Below, piece after piece: positions 1 to 6,464 of a DNA stretch of 10,642 nucleotides (the stretch's first letter is position 1; the number at the start of each line of letters is the position of its first letter). Made by a program: the position numbers and the translations under genes. The notes under the pieces are model-generated. The model was given only the letters and a program-made list of their open reading frames with translations. It ran no database searches and was not told where the DNA came from. Origin of the DNA: JADCCX01 sp031372765 (GTDB lineage Bacteria > Pseudomonadota > Alphaproteobacteria > Rhizobiales > Beijerinckiaceae); NCBI GenBank assembly GCA_031372765.1, contig JANMLW010000185.1, forward strand, positions 1 to 10,642. The letters run 5' to 3'.

Positions 1-82
1 GGTCTTTGTCTAAGTGACTGTTTCTTACGACAAAATTGAAGACTTGTCTTATTAACCCGCATCGCTAGTTCCTTTTTCCTAA
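1..82. other. AT-rich segment that breaks the rne reading frame
   Basis: This stretch is about 38% G+C by hand count, visibly poorer than the GC-rich coding DNA that starts right after it. In the rne frame it has several stops, the last a TAA at 80-82 directly before the ATG at 83. None of the six frames reads like RNase E. A short palindrome (AAGAC/GTCTT, around 39-50) is present but no convincing IS end was recognised. It may be the edge of an inserted element, a rearrangement junction, or a chimeric contig end. I see no gene in it. Confidence 0.55.
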
Positions 83-790
83 ATGGGGGCCCGCCTCGCC
101 CGCCGCCGCCGCCGTCGTGGTGGGCGCGATCGTGAACGTGAGCCACGCGGTGATCGCCCGGTCAGCGCAGCGCAGAACTCTGATGGCGAGAAAGAAACAG
201 ACGGCACTGACGAGGATGGCGATGAGCTATCCGGGAACGACGGATCGCCTCCTGAAGGTCGCGCGGACAATGGCGAACAGGACGGTGGTCGCCGTCGCCG
301 TCGCCGCGGACGTCGCGGTGGTCGTCGTAACCGCTTTGAGGGTGAGGCACAGAACGCTGAAGGCGAAGGCAACACTGCTGATGCTGAAGGTGGTGCCGTT
401 GTCAACATGACAGAGGAAATTGCACCTGCTCTCGCGGTTGCTGCCGAACCCACAGCTGAAGAAACATCCGCACCCAAGAAGCGTGGTCGCAAGAAAGCGG
501 AAGTGGCGGTTGAGGTTACAACCGTGGCCGTTGCAGAACCTGCCGAGAAGCCTAAGCGTGGCCGTGCCAAGAAGGTTATAGCGGAGGTTGTCGCAGAGGT
601 TGTTGCTGAACCAGTGATCGAAGCGGCTTCCAAACCCGCGACCCCACTGGTTGTCGTGCAGGAAATCACTGTTGTGAAAAAGCCTGAGCCCAAACCAATG
701 CCGGTTATCGAACCTGAAATCGAGGATCCTAACCGTCCGAAGAGATCGGGCTGGTGGTCCAAAGCCAAGAAGGCCCTTGGTGGCGAATAA
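83..790 (+). CDS. rne: Ribonuclease E, C-terminal scaffold tail only (5'-truncated)
   Basis: RNase E is the main endonuclease of mRNA decay and rRNA/tRNA processing. Its catalytic N-terminal half is absent here; only the disordered C-terminal tail, which binds RNA and degradosome partners, is present (235 codons from the ATG at 83). Visible features are two arginine-rich blocks (residues 7-12 and 70-83), acidic stretches between them, AT-hook-like basic clusters (PKKRGRKK at 131-138, KPKRGRAKK near 157-164), a short VAEVV repeat (about 167-175), and the basic/aromatic C-terminus RPKRSGWWSKAKKALG, which I recognise from rhizobial RNase E. The ATG at 83 is probably not a true start: residues 1-6 straddle the junction with foreign-looking DNA. 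Rhizobial RNase E is usually around 900 residues, so most of the gene is missing. The gene ends at a strong terminator. If the break is real in the genome, this is a pseudogene fragment or a second copy; if it is an assembly join, the gene is intact elsewhere. Confidence 0.8.
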   Translation: MGARLARRRRRRGGRDREREPRGDRPVSAAQNSDGEKETDGTDEDGDELSGNDGSPPEGRADNGEQDGGRRRRRRGRRGGRRNRFEGEAQNAEGEGNTADAEGGAVVNMTEEIAPALAVAAEPTAEETSAPKKRGRKKAEVAVEVTTVAVAEPAEKPKRGRAKKVIAEVVAEVVAEPVIEAASKPATPLVVVQEITVVKKPEPKPMPVIEPEIEDPNRPKRSGWWSKAKKALGGE

Positions 791-808
791 TTGGCGGCCA
801 ATGACAAG

Positions 809-834
809 AAAGGCGGCAGAAATGCCGCCTTTTT
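809..834. terminator. Bidirectional intrinsic terminator between convergent genes
   Basis: A perfect 7-bp stem, GGCGGCA (812-818) and TGCCGCC (823-829), closes a GAAA tetraloop (819-822). It is followed by TTTTT (830-834) and preceded by an A-rich run, which can extend the stem and gives a U-rich tail on the other strand. It lies 19 nt after the rne stop, and its T-tract touches the stop codon of the minus-strand aminotransferase (834-836). It therefore can end transcripts from both sides. Confidence 0.9.
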
Positions 835-2042
835 CATTGAGGCCTCAGCCAGCGCCCCATTTTCTCGACCGCATTGTGCATATCGTTTTCCGTACCGGCA
901 AATGACATCCGCACGAAGCGATGTCCGTCGGCAGGGTCGAAATCGAGGCCCGGTGTGATGGCGACCCCCGCCTCTCGCAACGCCTTGCGGCAGAAATCCA
1001 TGCTGTCATTGGTGAGCGCCGAGACGTCGATATAAACATAGAAAGCGCCGTCCACGGGCAGGAACCGCCCAAGACCGATACGCGGCAAACCCTCCATGAG
1101 GATGGCGCGATTGCGGGCATACCCTGCACGCACCATTTCCATTTCTGCGCCGCCGTCAAAAGCCGCATGTGCTGCTATCTGGCTCAGATAAGGCACGGAA
1201 ATCGAAAAGTTCTGCTGCAAACGCTCGATCGGGCGCACGAGCCGCTCCGGCACAACCATCCAGCCCACGCGCCAGCCTGTCATGCAAAAGAACTTCGAGA
1301 AGGAATTGATGATCACGGCATCATCACTGAATTTCAATGCTGTTTCAGCGCGTGCATCACCGTAGGTCAGCCCGTGATAGATTTCGTCCGAGATAAACCA
1401 TAGGCCAAGATCGGCGCATGTCCGCGCCAGACCGGATAGCGCCTCGGGTGTCATCACCACACCGGTAGGGTTGGCCGGGCTCATGGCCAGCACACCCTTG
1501 AGCGGCTTGTGCGCATGCATCTTTGCCACAAGTTCACCTGTCAAGGCGTAGCGCGTGTCAATCCCGGTGGCGATTTCGACCGGTTCAAGCGAAAGCGCCT
1601 TGAGAATGTTGCGATAAGCCGGATAGCCCGGCGCAGCGATCGCCACACGGTCTCCCGGCTCGAACATCGACAGGAACGCAAGCGTGAATCCACCCGATGA
1701 TCCAGTCGTGACAATCACCCGCTCGAAGGGCACATCAACGCCATAGGTATCACGGTAATGCCGAGCGATCCGCTCCCGCAACGGACGAATGCCAAGCGCT
1801 TCCGTGTAGGGCACCTTGCCGTGCTCAAGCGCCTCAGCTGCGGCCTTGCGTGCCGTTGCAGGGGCTGGATGACCGGGTTGCCCCACTTCCATATGTACGA
1901 CCAAGCCACCCTCGCGCTCGATAGCCGCGGCATCGGTCATCACATCCATGACGATGAATGGAGAAACATCAGATCGCAGCGAAACGGAAGGCGCTAAAGG
2001 CTTTTTTTTGGGAATCGTCATGCCAGTCATCTCATTCGTCAT
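834..2042 (-). CDS. PLP-dependent aminotransferase, class I/II (fold type I)
   Basis: This is a cytosolic pyridoxal-phosphate aminotransferase of the aspartate aminotransferase superfamily, 402 aa, a normal length. Family signatures in order: substrate-loop region GQPGHPAP (about 54-61), PYTEALGIRPLRERIA (78-93), the cofactor-phosphate segment TTGSSGGF (112-119), SPANPTG (188-194), SDEIYHGL (218-225), and the Schiff-base lysine in NSFSKFFCMTGWRVGW (Lys250), followed by a C-terminal small domain with RFVRMSFAG (375-383). The amino donor cannot be read from sequence, so no symbol is given. Start choice is uncertain: in-frame ATGs also lie at 2030 and 2021 (residues 5 and 8), and none has a strong Shine-Dalgarno site; the longest form is reported. 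It converges on rne and diverges from the M48 protease gene. Confidence 0.9.
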   Translation of the reverse strand: MTNEMTGMTIPKKKPLAPSVSLRSDVSPFIVMDVMTDAAAIEREGGLVVHMEVGQPGHPAPATARKAAAEALEHGKVPYTEALGIRPLRERIARHYRDTYGVDVPFERVIVTTGSSGGFTLAFLSMFEPGDRVAIAAPGYPAYRNILKALSLEPVEIATGIDTRYALTGELVAKMHAHKPLKGVLAMSPANPTGVVMTPEALSGLARTCADLGLWFISDEIYHGLTYGDARAETALKFSDDAVIINSFSKFFCMTGWRVGWMVVPERLVRPIERLQQNFSISVPYLSQIAAHAAFDGGAEMEMVRAGYARNRAILMEGLPRIGLGRFLPVDGAFYVYIDVSALTNDSMDFCRKALREAGVAITPGLDFDPADGHRFVRMSFAGTENDMHNAVEKMGRWLRPQ

Positions 2043-2106
2043 TCTATTGCCGCAGTTTCTTATTGCCTGATAACGCAGTATTGAAAACGTGTGCCATCAG
2101 CTTGCG

Positions 2107-2135
2107 TTGACCACGGCCTTGGCACGTTCCATAGG
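2107..2135 (+). promoter_or_regulatory. Weak candidate sigma70-type promoter for the M48 protease gene
   Basis: TTGACC (2107-2112) matches the -35 consensus at 5 of 6 positions. After 17 nt comes CATAGG (2130-2135), a poor -10 hexamer. It lies in the 112-nt divergent region before the M48 gene start at 2155. Spacing is right but the -10 is weak, so this is tentative. Confidence 0.25.
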
Positions 2136-2154
2136 GTGAGATGAGTTTCGTGCA

Positions 2155-3558
2155 ATGATTTTCAAGCAGAAGTCAGTTGTAGTCCGGCCCGTGGTCAGGA
2201 TTGTGAACCGTGTGGTTGCTCTCGCGGTCGCTTGCGCTGTTTTGATATCGCCGATTCCAGCCTTGGCTCAGCAGAACAATCTGACAATCATTCGCGATGC
2301 CGAGATCGAGCAATTGCTGCGGGAATACGCCAATCCGGTATTTAAGGTGTCAGGCATCAATGAGGGTGCCACAAAGATCATTCTGGTTGGTAGCCGGGAT
2401 TTCAACGCCTTTGTCGCCTCGGGTCGCAAGGTATTCATGAATGTCGGCGTCATCATGGATTCGACCACGCCCAATCAGGTTATCGGTGTATTGGCCCATG
2501 AAACCGGGCACATTGCGGGCGGACATCTGTTTCGCTTGCGGGAGCAACTTGAGCGCGCTCAGATTCTGGCTGTTGCTGGCATGTTGCTGGGTGCAGGCGC
2601 AGTTGTTGCAGGCTCCCGTAGCAACAATGTTGGCGCAAGCGGTGAGGGCACGATGGGTGCCATCCTGGGCGGCATGGAATTGGCCAAACGCTCCCTGCTT
2701 TCCTATCAGCGCAGCGAGGAACAGGCGGCGGACAAGGCAGCATTGCGCTACCTGAACCAGACAGGGCAATCCACCAAAGGCATGCTTGAAACATTCCAGC
2801 GCTTTTCCGAGGAAAGCCTGTTTCGCCGCGTTGGCAGTGATCCTTATCTGCAAAGCCATCCGATGGCACCTGAACGGATTTCGTCATTGAAAGAAGAGGC
2901 GGAGAGAAGCCCACATTTCAACAAGAACGATGCCCCTGCGCTCAAAATCAGGCATGATATGGCCCGCGCCAAGCTCTGGGGTTTCATGTCACGGCCCGAG
3001 GAATTGACGCGACGCTATGCGCCGACCGATGTGTCGCTGCCTGCACGCTATGCCCGTGCCATCTCGGCTTACCGGTTTGGCAATCAATCCACCGCGCAAA
3101 CGCAAATCGATGCCCTTATAGCTGTTCAGCCCAACAATCCGCACTTCTGGGAACTGAAGGGGCAGGCTTTGCTCGAGGCCGGTCGCGCCCGTGAGGCTGT
3201 GCCCCCCTTGCGCAAGGCCGTTGCGCTTGCACCCTCGCAATCCCTTTTTCGCGCCATGCTGGGGCATGCCCTGGTTTCAACAGGCGATGCAAAAGACGCT
3301 GATGCCGCTATCCGCGAACTGACCACCGCTTCACAGCGTGATCCGGATTCGCCCGATACATTTGCCTTTCTCGCCCGTGCCTATGCGGCAAGGGGCAATG
3401 ACGCCATGGCTGCCCTGTCAGCGGCTCAGGGGTTTATCCTTTCCGGCAAGCAGGAAGAGGCCAGACGCTTGGCCCGCCGTGCAAAAACCGGTCTCAAGGA
3501 GGGCACACCCGCCTGGATGAAGGCGGATGACATTGTCAACCAACCCAAACAATCCTGA
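2155..3558 (+). CDS. Periplasmic M48-family zinc metalloprotease with TPR-like C-terminal half (BepA-like)
   Basis: This is a 467-aa exported protease resembling BepA/YfgC, which handles misassembled outer membrane proteins. The N-terminus carries a hydrophobic signal segment (about 18-38) with a likely cleavage after ALA (36-38). The zinc site is HETGH (115-119) with the third ligand in the ExxxD motif of SEEQAAD (Glu189, Asp193). The SHPMAPERI segment (234-242) supplies the conserved late histidine (His235). A small-residue-rich stretch (about 138-153) is the family's membrane-active loop. From about residue 285 to 455 the protein is alpha-helical and TPR-like, with repeated small/large spacing such as ALLEAGRAREAVPPLRKAVALAP. 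Start: the ATG at 2155 has only a distant GGGTGAG (2134-2140), but no better in-frame ATG precedes the signal peptide. The dsbA-like gene begins 25 nt after the stop, which suggests co-transcription and a joint envelope-maintenance role (inference). Confidence 0.9.
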   Translation: MIFKQKSVVVRPVVRIVNRVVALAVACAVLISPIPALAQQNNLTIIRDAEIEQLLREYANPVFKVSGINEGATKIILVGSRDFNAFVASGRKVFMNVGVIMDSTTPNQVIGVLAHETGHIAGGHLFRLREQLERAQILAVAGMLLGAGAVVAGSRSNNVGASGEGTMGAILGGMELAKRSLLSYQRSEEQAADKAALRYLNQTGQSTKGMLETFQRFSEESLFRRVGSDPYLQSHPMAPERISSLKEEAERSPHFNKNDAPALKIRHDMARAKLWGFMSRPEELTRRYAPTDVSLPARYARAISAYRFGNQSTAQTQIDALIAVQPNNPHFWELKGQALLEAGRAREAVPPLRKAVALAPSQSLFRAMLGHALVSTGDAKDADAAIRELTTASQRDPDSPDTFAFLARAYAARGNDAMAALSAAQGFILSGKQEEARRLARRAKTGLKEGTPAWMKADDIVNQPKQS

Positions 3559-3571
3559 ACTTATCTTTGCT

Positions 3572-3575
3572 GGAG
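3572..3575 (+). promoter_or_regulatory. Ribosome binding site that sets the DsbA-like start
   Basis: GGAG at 3572-3575 is 2 nt before the ATG at 3578 but 8 nt before the ATG at 3584. The second spacing is normal, so 3584 is the favoured start. It also gives a clean signal peptide. Confidence 0.6.
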
Positions 3576-3583
3576 CCATGCCC

Positions 3584-4354
3584 ATGTTAGCCCGATATCT
3601 TTTGTTGATCCTGAGTCTATTGCTGGTTTCACCAGTGGGAACCGTCGCTCATGCCCAGACGCCCGTTTTCTCGGACGCGCAGAAAGGCGCCTTGCGCGAG
3701 ATCATCAAGGAATACCTGTTGCAGAATCCCGAGGTTATCCAGGAAGCGATGCTTGAGCTGGAGAAGCGCCAGAAAGACAATGAAAATCAGGCCCGGACAC
3801 AGATCATCAAAGACAAGACTGGCCCCTTGTTCACGGCAAAACACAACACGCCCTATGGCAACCCGAAAGGGGATGTGACGATTGTCGAGTTTTTCGATTA
3901 TAATTGCGGTTTTTGTCGCAAAGGAGTCGCAGATTTGCAGAAAATTGTCGTCGAAGACAAGAATGTGCGCATCATTACCAAGGACTTCCCGGTTCTCGGC
4001 CAGGAATCTGTGGAGGCAGCCACTATCGCCGTTGCGCTGAAACAGCAGTTTACAGCGGAAAAGATGTGGGCATTCCACCAGAAACTGTTCACGGTGCGCG
4101 GCAAGATCGGGCGCCAGCAGGCTCTTGATGCCGCCAAGGAGCTTTCGGCGGATATGGCACGACTGACCAAGGACATAGACAATCCGTCTGTCCGCTCCGC
4201 TATAGAGGAGAATGTCCAGTTGGCCGATGCGCTCGGCGTGACGGGCACACCGTCCTATATCGTCGGTGATGATATCGTGATTGGAGCCGTAGGATATGCT
4301 GATCTTAAACTGCGGATCGACAATATCCGTAAATGCGGTAAGTCTGCTTGTTAA
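3584..4354 (+). CDS. Periplasmic DsbA-family thiol oxidoreductase with ScsC-like N-terminal domain
   Basis: This 256-aa exported thioredoxin-fold protein belongs to the group often annotated '27 kDa outer membrane protein' in Rhizobiales. It has a signal peptide with cleavage after AHA (22-24). An amphipathic helical segment (about 28-64, VFSDAQKGALREIIKEYLL and on) resembles the N-terminal domain of ScsC/Com1-like proteins, which mediates oligomerisation. The DsbA thioredoxin domain follows, with active site CGFC (108-111) and the cis-proline loop GTPSYIVGD (Pro223). Two more cysteines lie at the extreme C-terminus (Cys251 and Cys256, CGKSAC). The upstream ATG at 3527 would overlap the protease gene by 32 nt and add a hydrophilic leader, so it was not chosen. 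Because of the ScsC-like domain it may act as an isomerase or a reductant rather than a plain DsbA oxidase; the sequence does not decide. No typical U-tailed terminator follows. Confidence 0.88.
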   Translation: MLARYLLLILSLLLVSPVGTVAHAQTPVFSDAQKGALREIIKEYLLQNPEVIQEAMLELEKRQKDNENQARTQIIKDKTGPLFTAKHNTPYGNPKGDVTIVEFFDYNCGFCRKGVADLQKIVVEDKNVRIITKDFPVLGQESVEAATIAVALKQQFTAEKMWAFHQKLFTVRGKIGRQQALDAAKELSADMARLTKDIDNPSVRSAIEENVQLADALGVTGTPSYIVGDDIVIGAVGYADLKLRIDNIRKCGKSAC

Positions 4355-4408
4355 TAAAAAGGCACGCTAACCAAAAGGTCTGCCGATTGACCTGTCTGAC
4401 TGCTGACA

Positions 4409-4465
4409 GGGGATAGCGATTGCGAGGGGTTTCCCTTGCCGCTCCAGTCCGCTAGACAGAGCCCC
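4409..4465 (+). ncRNA. Nested stem structure in the leader upstream of accB (candidate cis-acting RNA)
   Basis: Three inverted-repeat pairs nest: GGGG (4409-4412) with CCCC (4462-4465), TAGCG (4414-4418) with CGCTA (4450-4454), and GCGAGGG (4422-4428) with CCCTTGC (4433-4439) around a GTTT loop. Just upstream, CCTGTC (4391-4396) pairs with GACAGG (4405-4410), and AGGTC (4376-4380) with GACCT (4389-4393); these two exclude each other and the first competes with the GGGG arm. No known riboswitch class was recognised. Whether the segment is transcribed as a leader, and from where, is unknown. The whole gap between the DsbA-like gene and accB is 4355-4569. Confidence 0.35.
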
Positions 4466-4468
4466 AAC

Positions 4469-4570
4469 ATGTTGCACACTCTCATCGGGAATCGCTTGGG
4501 CGAACTGATGCTGATAGGTAAGGCTACAGGTATATCTGCCTGTGGCTTGAAGCGAAGGATATTCGACTGA
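4469..4570 (+). CDS. Possible 33-codon upstream ORF coupled to accB
   Basis: An ATG at 4469 opens a 33-residue frame (beginning MLHTLIGNRLGELML) that ends with TGA at 4568-4570. The last base of the stop is the first base of the accB ATG, giving a TGATG overlap typical of translational coupling. The upstream sequence has only a weak AGAG-like site (4457-4460). The peptide matches no family I recognise. The exact stop/start overlap is suggestive, but an ORF this short can arise by chance. Confidence 0.25.
   Translation: MLHTLIGNRLGELMLIGKATGISACGLKRRIFD
4521..4548 (+). promoter_or_regulatory. Hairpin just before the accB ribosome binding site
   Basis: AGGCTACAGG (4521-4530) pairs with CCTGTGGCTT (4539-4548) over 10 bp with two G-T wobbles and an 8-nt loop. 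It ends 6 nt before the Shine-Dalgarno AAGGA (4555-4559). No U-tract follows, so it is not a terminator. It could influence ribosome loading or mRNA stability. Confidence 0.4.
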
Positions 4571-5070
4571 TGGCAAAAGCGCTCCCGCAAAAGAAGACTG
4601 TTACCGAGGCATCGTCTGCCATTGATACGCGGCTTGTCCGCGCTATCGCTGATCTTCTGACCGAGACGAATGTGGGCGAAATCGAGGTTGCCAAGGGCGA
4701 TCTCAAAATCCGCGTGGCGCGCTATGCGGCAGCCCCCATGGGCCAGCCTATGATGATGCCAGCCAGCGTGGCTGTGGCTCCTGTCGCAGGCCCGGTTGCT
4801 GGAAAGCCTGCCAGGGCGGCTGAAGGTGTCACTCACCCCGGCACTGTCAAATCACCAATGGTAGGCACGGCCTTCCTGAAGCCATCTCCCGAAGCGAAAG
4901 TATTTTTTGAAGTCGGCGCTGCTGTGAAAGCTGGAGAAAAGGTTTTGCTGATCGAGGCGATGAAGACATTCAATGATATCGCGGCACCACAATCGGGAAC
5001 CCTTGTTTCAATCCTCGTGACGGATGGACAGCCTGTTGAGTTTGGCCAACCACTCTTTGTGATCGAATGA
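4570..5070 (+). CDS. accB: Acetyl-CoA carboxylase biotin carboxyl carrier protein
   Basis: AccB carries the covalently bound biotin of acetyl-CoA carboxylase, shuttling carboxylate from AccC to the carboxyltransferase in the first step of fatty acid synthesis. It is 166 aa, the usual size. Residues 18-53 form the N-terminal helical/strand region (IADLLTETNVGEIEVAKGDLKIRVAR); 54-85 is an Ala/Pro/Met-rich flexible linker; 88-166 is the biotinyl domain with SPMVGTAFLKPSPE (95-108) and the biotin site EAMKTFND, with Lys132 as the modified residue. The more usual EAMKTMN has Phe in place of Met here. The Shine-Dalgarno AAGGA (4555-4559) supports this start. The stop overlaps the first possible accC ATG (ATGA, 5067-5070). 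Relatives such as Brucella and Sinorhizobium have aroQ immediately upstream; here only a 215-nt structured gap is found. Confidence 0.95.
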   Translation: MAKALPQKKTVTEASSAIDTRLVRAIADLLTETNVGEIEVAKGDLKIRVARYAAAPMGQPMMMPASVAVAPVAGPVAGKPARAAEGVTHPGTVKSPMVGTAFLKPSPEAKVFFEVGAAVKAGEKVLLIEAMKTFNDIAAPQSGTLVSILVTDGQPVEFGQPLFVIE

Positions 5071-5072
5071 TC

Positions 5073-5077
5073 GGGGA
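5073..5077 (+). promoter_or_regulatory. Ribosome binding site that sets the accC start
   Basis: GGGGA at 5073-5077 is 7 nt before the ATG at 5085. It supports that start over the ATG at 5067, which overlaps the accB stop and would add six residues not typical of the family. Confidence 0.6.
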
Positions 5078-5084
5078 ACGTCCG

Positions 5085-6452
5085 ATGTTCGACAAGGTCC
5101 TGATTGCCAATCGCGGTGAAATTGCCCTGCGCGTGCTGCGTGCCTGCAAGGAACTGGGCATTGCAACCGTTGCCGTGCATTCGACAGCTGACGCCAACGC
5201 CATGCATGTCCGTCTGGCCGATGAGAGTGTCTGCATCGGGCCACCTGCTGCCCGTGACAGCTATCTCAATATCCCGGCGCTGATTGCCGCATGCGAGATA
5301 ACCGGTGCTGATGCTGTCCATCCCGGCTATGGTTTCCTGTCGGAGAATGCCCGCTTTGCCGATATTCTGGCTGGCCACAAGATCGGCTTTATTGGCCCAA
5401 AAGCGGACCATATCCGCACAATGGGCGACAAGATCGAGGCAAAACGGACGGCCCGCAAACTGGGCATTCCCTGTGTTCCTGGCTCCGAGGGCGGGATAAC
5501 CGACGATGCAGAGGCCAAACGCGTAGCTGCCGATATCGGCTATCCTGTGCTCGTCAAGGCTGCTGCCGGTGGTGGCGGTCGCGGTATGAAGGTAGCACAT
5601 TCGGAGGGTGATCTGACCGATGCCCTGCTGATGGCCAAGATCGAAGCCAAGGCGGCTTTTGGTGACGATGCCGTTTATCTTGAAAAATATCTCGAGAAGC
5701 CCCGGCACATCGAAATACAGGTTTTGGGAGACGGCCGTGGTGGCGCAATCCATCTGGGCGAGCGCGACTGTTCACTCCAGCGTCGTCATCAGAAGGTATG
5801 GGAAGAAGGCCCCTCGCCTGCCCTCAACGCGCAGGAACGCGAGAAGATCGGCGGCATTGTCGCAAAAGCCATGCAGGACATGCAGTATCTTGGCGCTGGC
5901 ACCATCGAGTTTCTTTATGAGAACGGCGAGTTCTATTTCATTGAGATGAACACACGCATTCAGGTGGAGCATCCCGTTACCGAGATGATCACGGGCATCG
6001 ACATCGTCAATGAACAGATCAGGGTTGCCGCCGGATCAGAGCTTTCCGTGCTGCAAAAGGATGTCCGGATTGAGGGGCATGCCATCGAGTGCCGCATCAA
6101 CGCCGAGCACCCCGCAACCTTCCGGCCATCGCCTGGCACGATTACCTATTACCATCCACCCGGTGGACTGGGCGTGCGCGTCGATTCCGCTGTGTACCAG
6201 GGCTACGCTATCCCGCCCAATTACGATTCCCTTGTGGGCAAGCTCATCGTCCATGGCCGCACGCGTAACGAATGCCTGATGCGTCTGCGCCGTGCGCTCG
6301 ACGAATTTGTGGTTGATGGCATCGAGACCACCTTGCCGCTGTTCCGTACCCTTGTTCGAAACGCCGATATCCAGAACGGTGACTACGATATCCACTGGCT
6401 GGAGAAGTTTCTGGCAGCAGGTGGAATGGATCACTGGACTGGCGGCAACTGA
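5085..6452 (+). CDS. accC: Acetyl-CoA carboxylase, biotin carboxylase subunit
   Basis: AccC is a cytosolic ATP-grasp enzyme that carboxylates the biotin on AccB using bicarbonate and ATP. The 455-aa product starts with the canonical MFDKVLIANRGEIALR. Key features: pre-ATP-grasp domain with HPGYGFLSEN (79-88), glycine-rich nucleotide loop AGGGGRGM (161-168) with Lys158, RRHQK (233-237), metal ligands Glu275 and Glu287 with Asn289, catalytic MNTRIQVEHPVTE (288-300; Arg291, Glu295), and RINAEHP (337-343; Arg337). Numbering runs one behind E. coli AccC, so all expected catalytic residues are present. The ATG at 5067 (ATGA overlap with accB) is the alternative start and could help coupling. aat starts 12 nt after the stop and is in the same reading frame, separated only by the TGA. 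AccA and AccD are not in the window. Confidence 0.97.
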   Translation: MFDKVLIANRGEIALRVLRACKELGIATVAVHSTADANAMHVRLADESVCIGPPAARDSYLNIPALIAACEITGADAVHPGYGFLSENARFADILAGHKIGFIGPKADHIRTMGDKIEAKRTARKLGIPCVPGSEGGITDDAEAKRVAADIGYPVLVKAAAGGGGRGMKVAHSEGDLTDALLMAKIEAKAAFGDDAVYLEKYLEKPRHIEIQVLGDGRGGAIHLGERDCSLQRRHQKVWEEGPSPALNAQEREKIGGIVAKAMQDMQYLGAGTIEFLYENGEFYFIEMNTRIQVEHPVTEMITGIDIVNEQIRVAAGSELSVLQKDVRIEGHAIECRINAEHPATFRPSPGTITYYHPPGGLGVRVDSAVYQGYAIPPNYDSLVGKLIVHGRTRNECLMRLRRALDEFVVDGIETTLPLFRTLVRNADIQNGDYDIHWLEKFLAAGGMDHWTGGN

Positions 6453-6464
6453 ATCGGGTGGTCC

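Noticed and set aside
79..837. 252-codon open frame on the minus strand over rne
   Set aside because: Ser/Pro/Arg-rich, low-complexity antisense of the repetitive rne tail; it crosses the terminator and the foreign-looking junction.
4833..5753. 306-codon open frame on the minus strand over accB/accC
   Set aside because: Antisense of highly conserved accC; no recognisable domain and no plausible start context.
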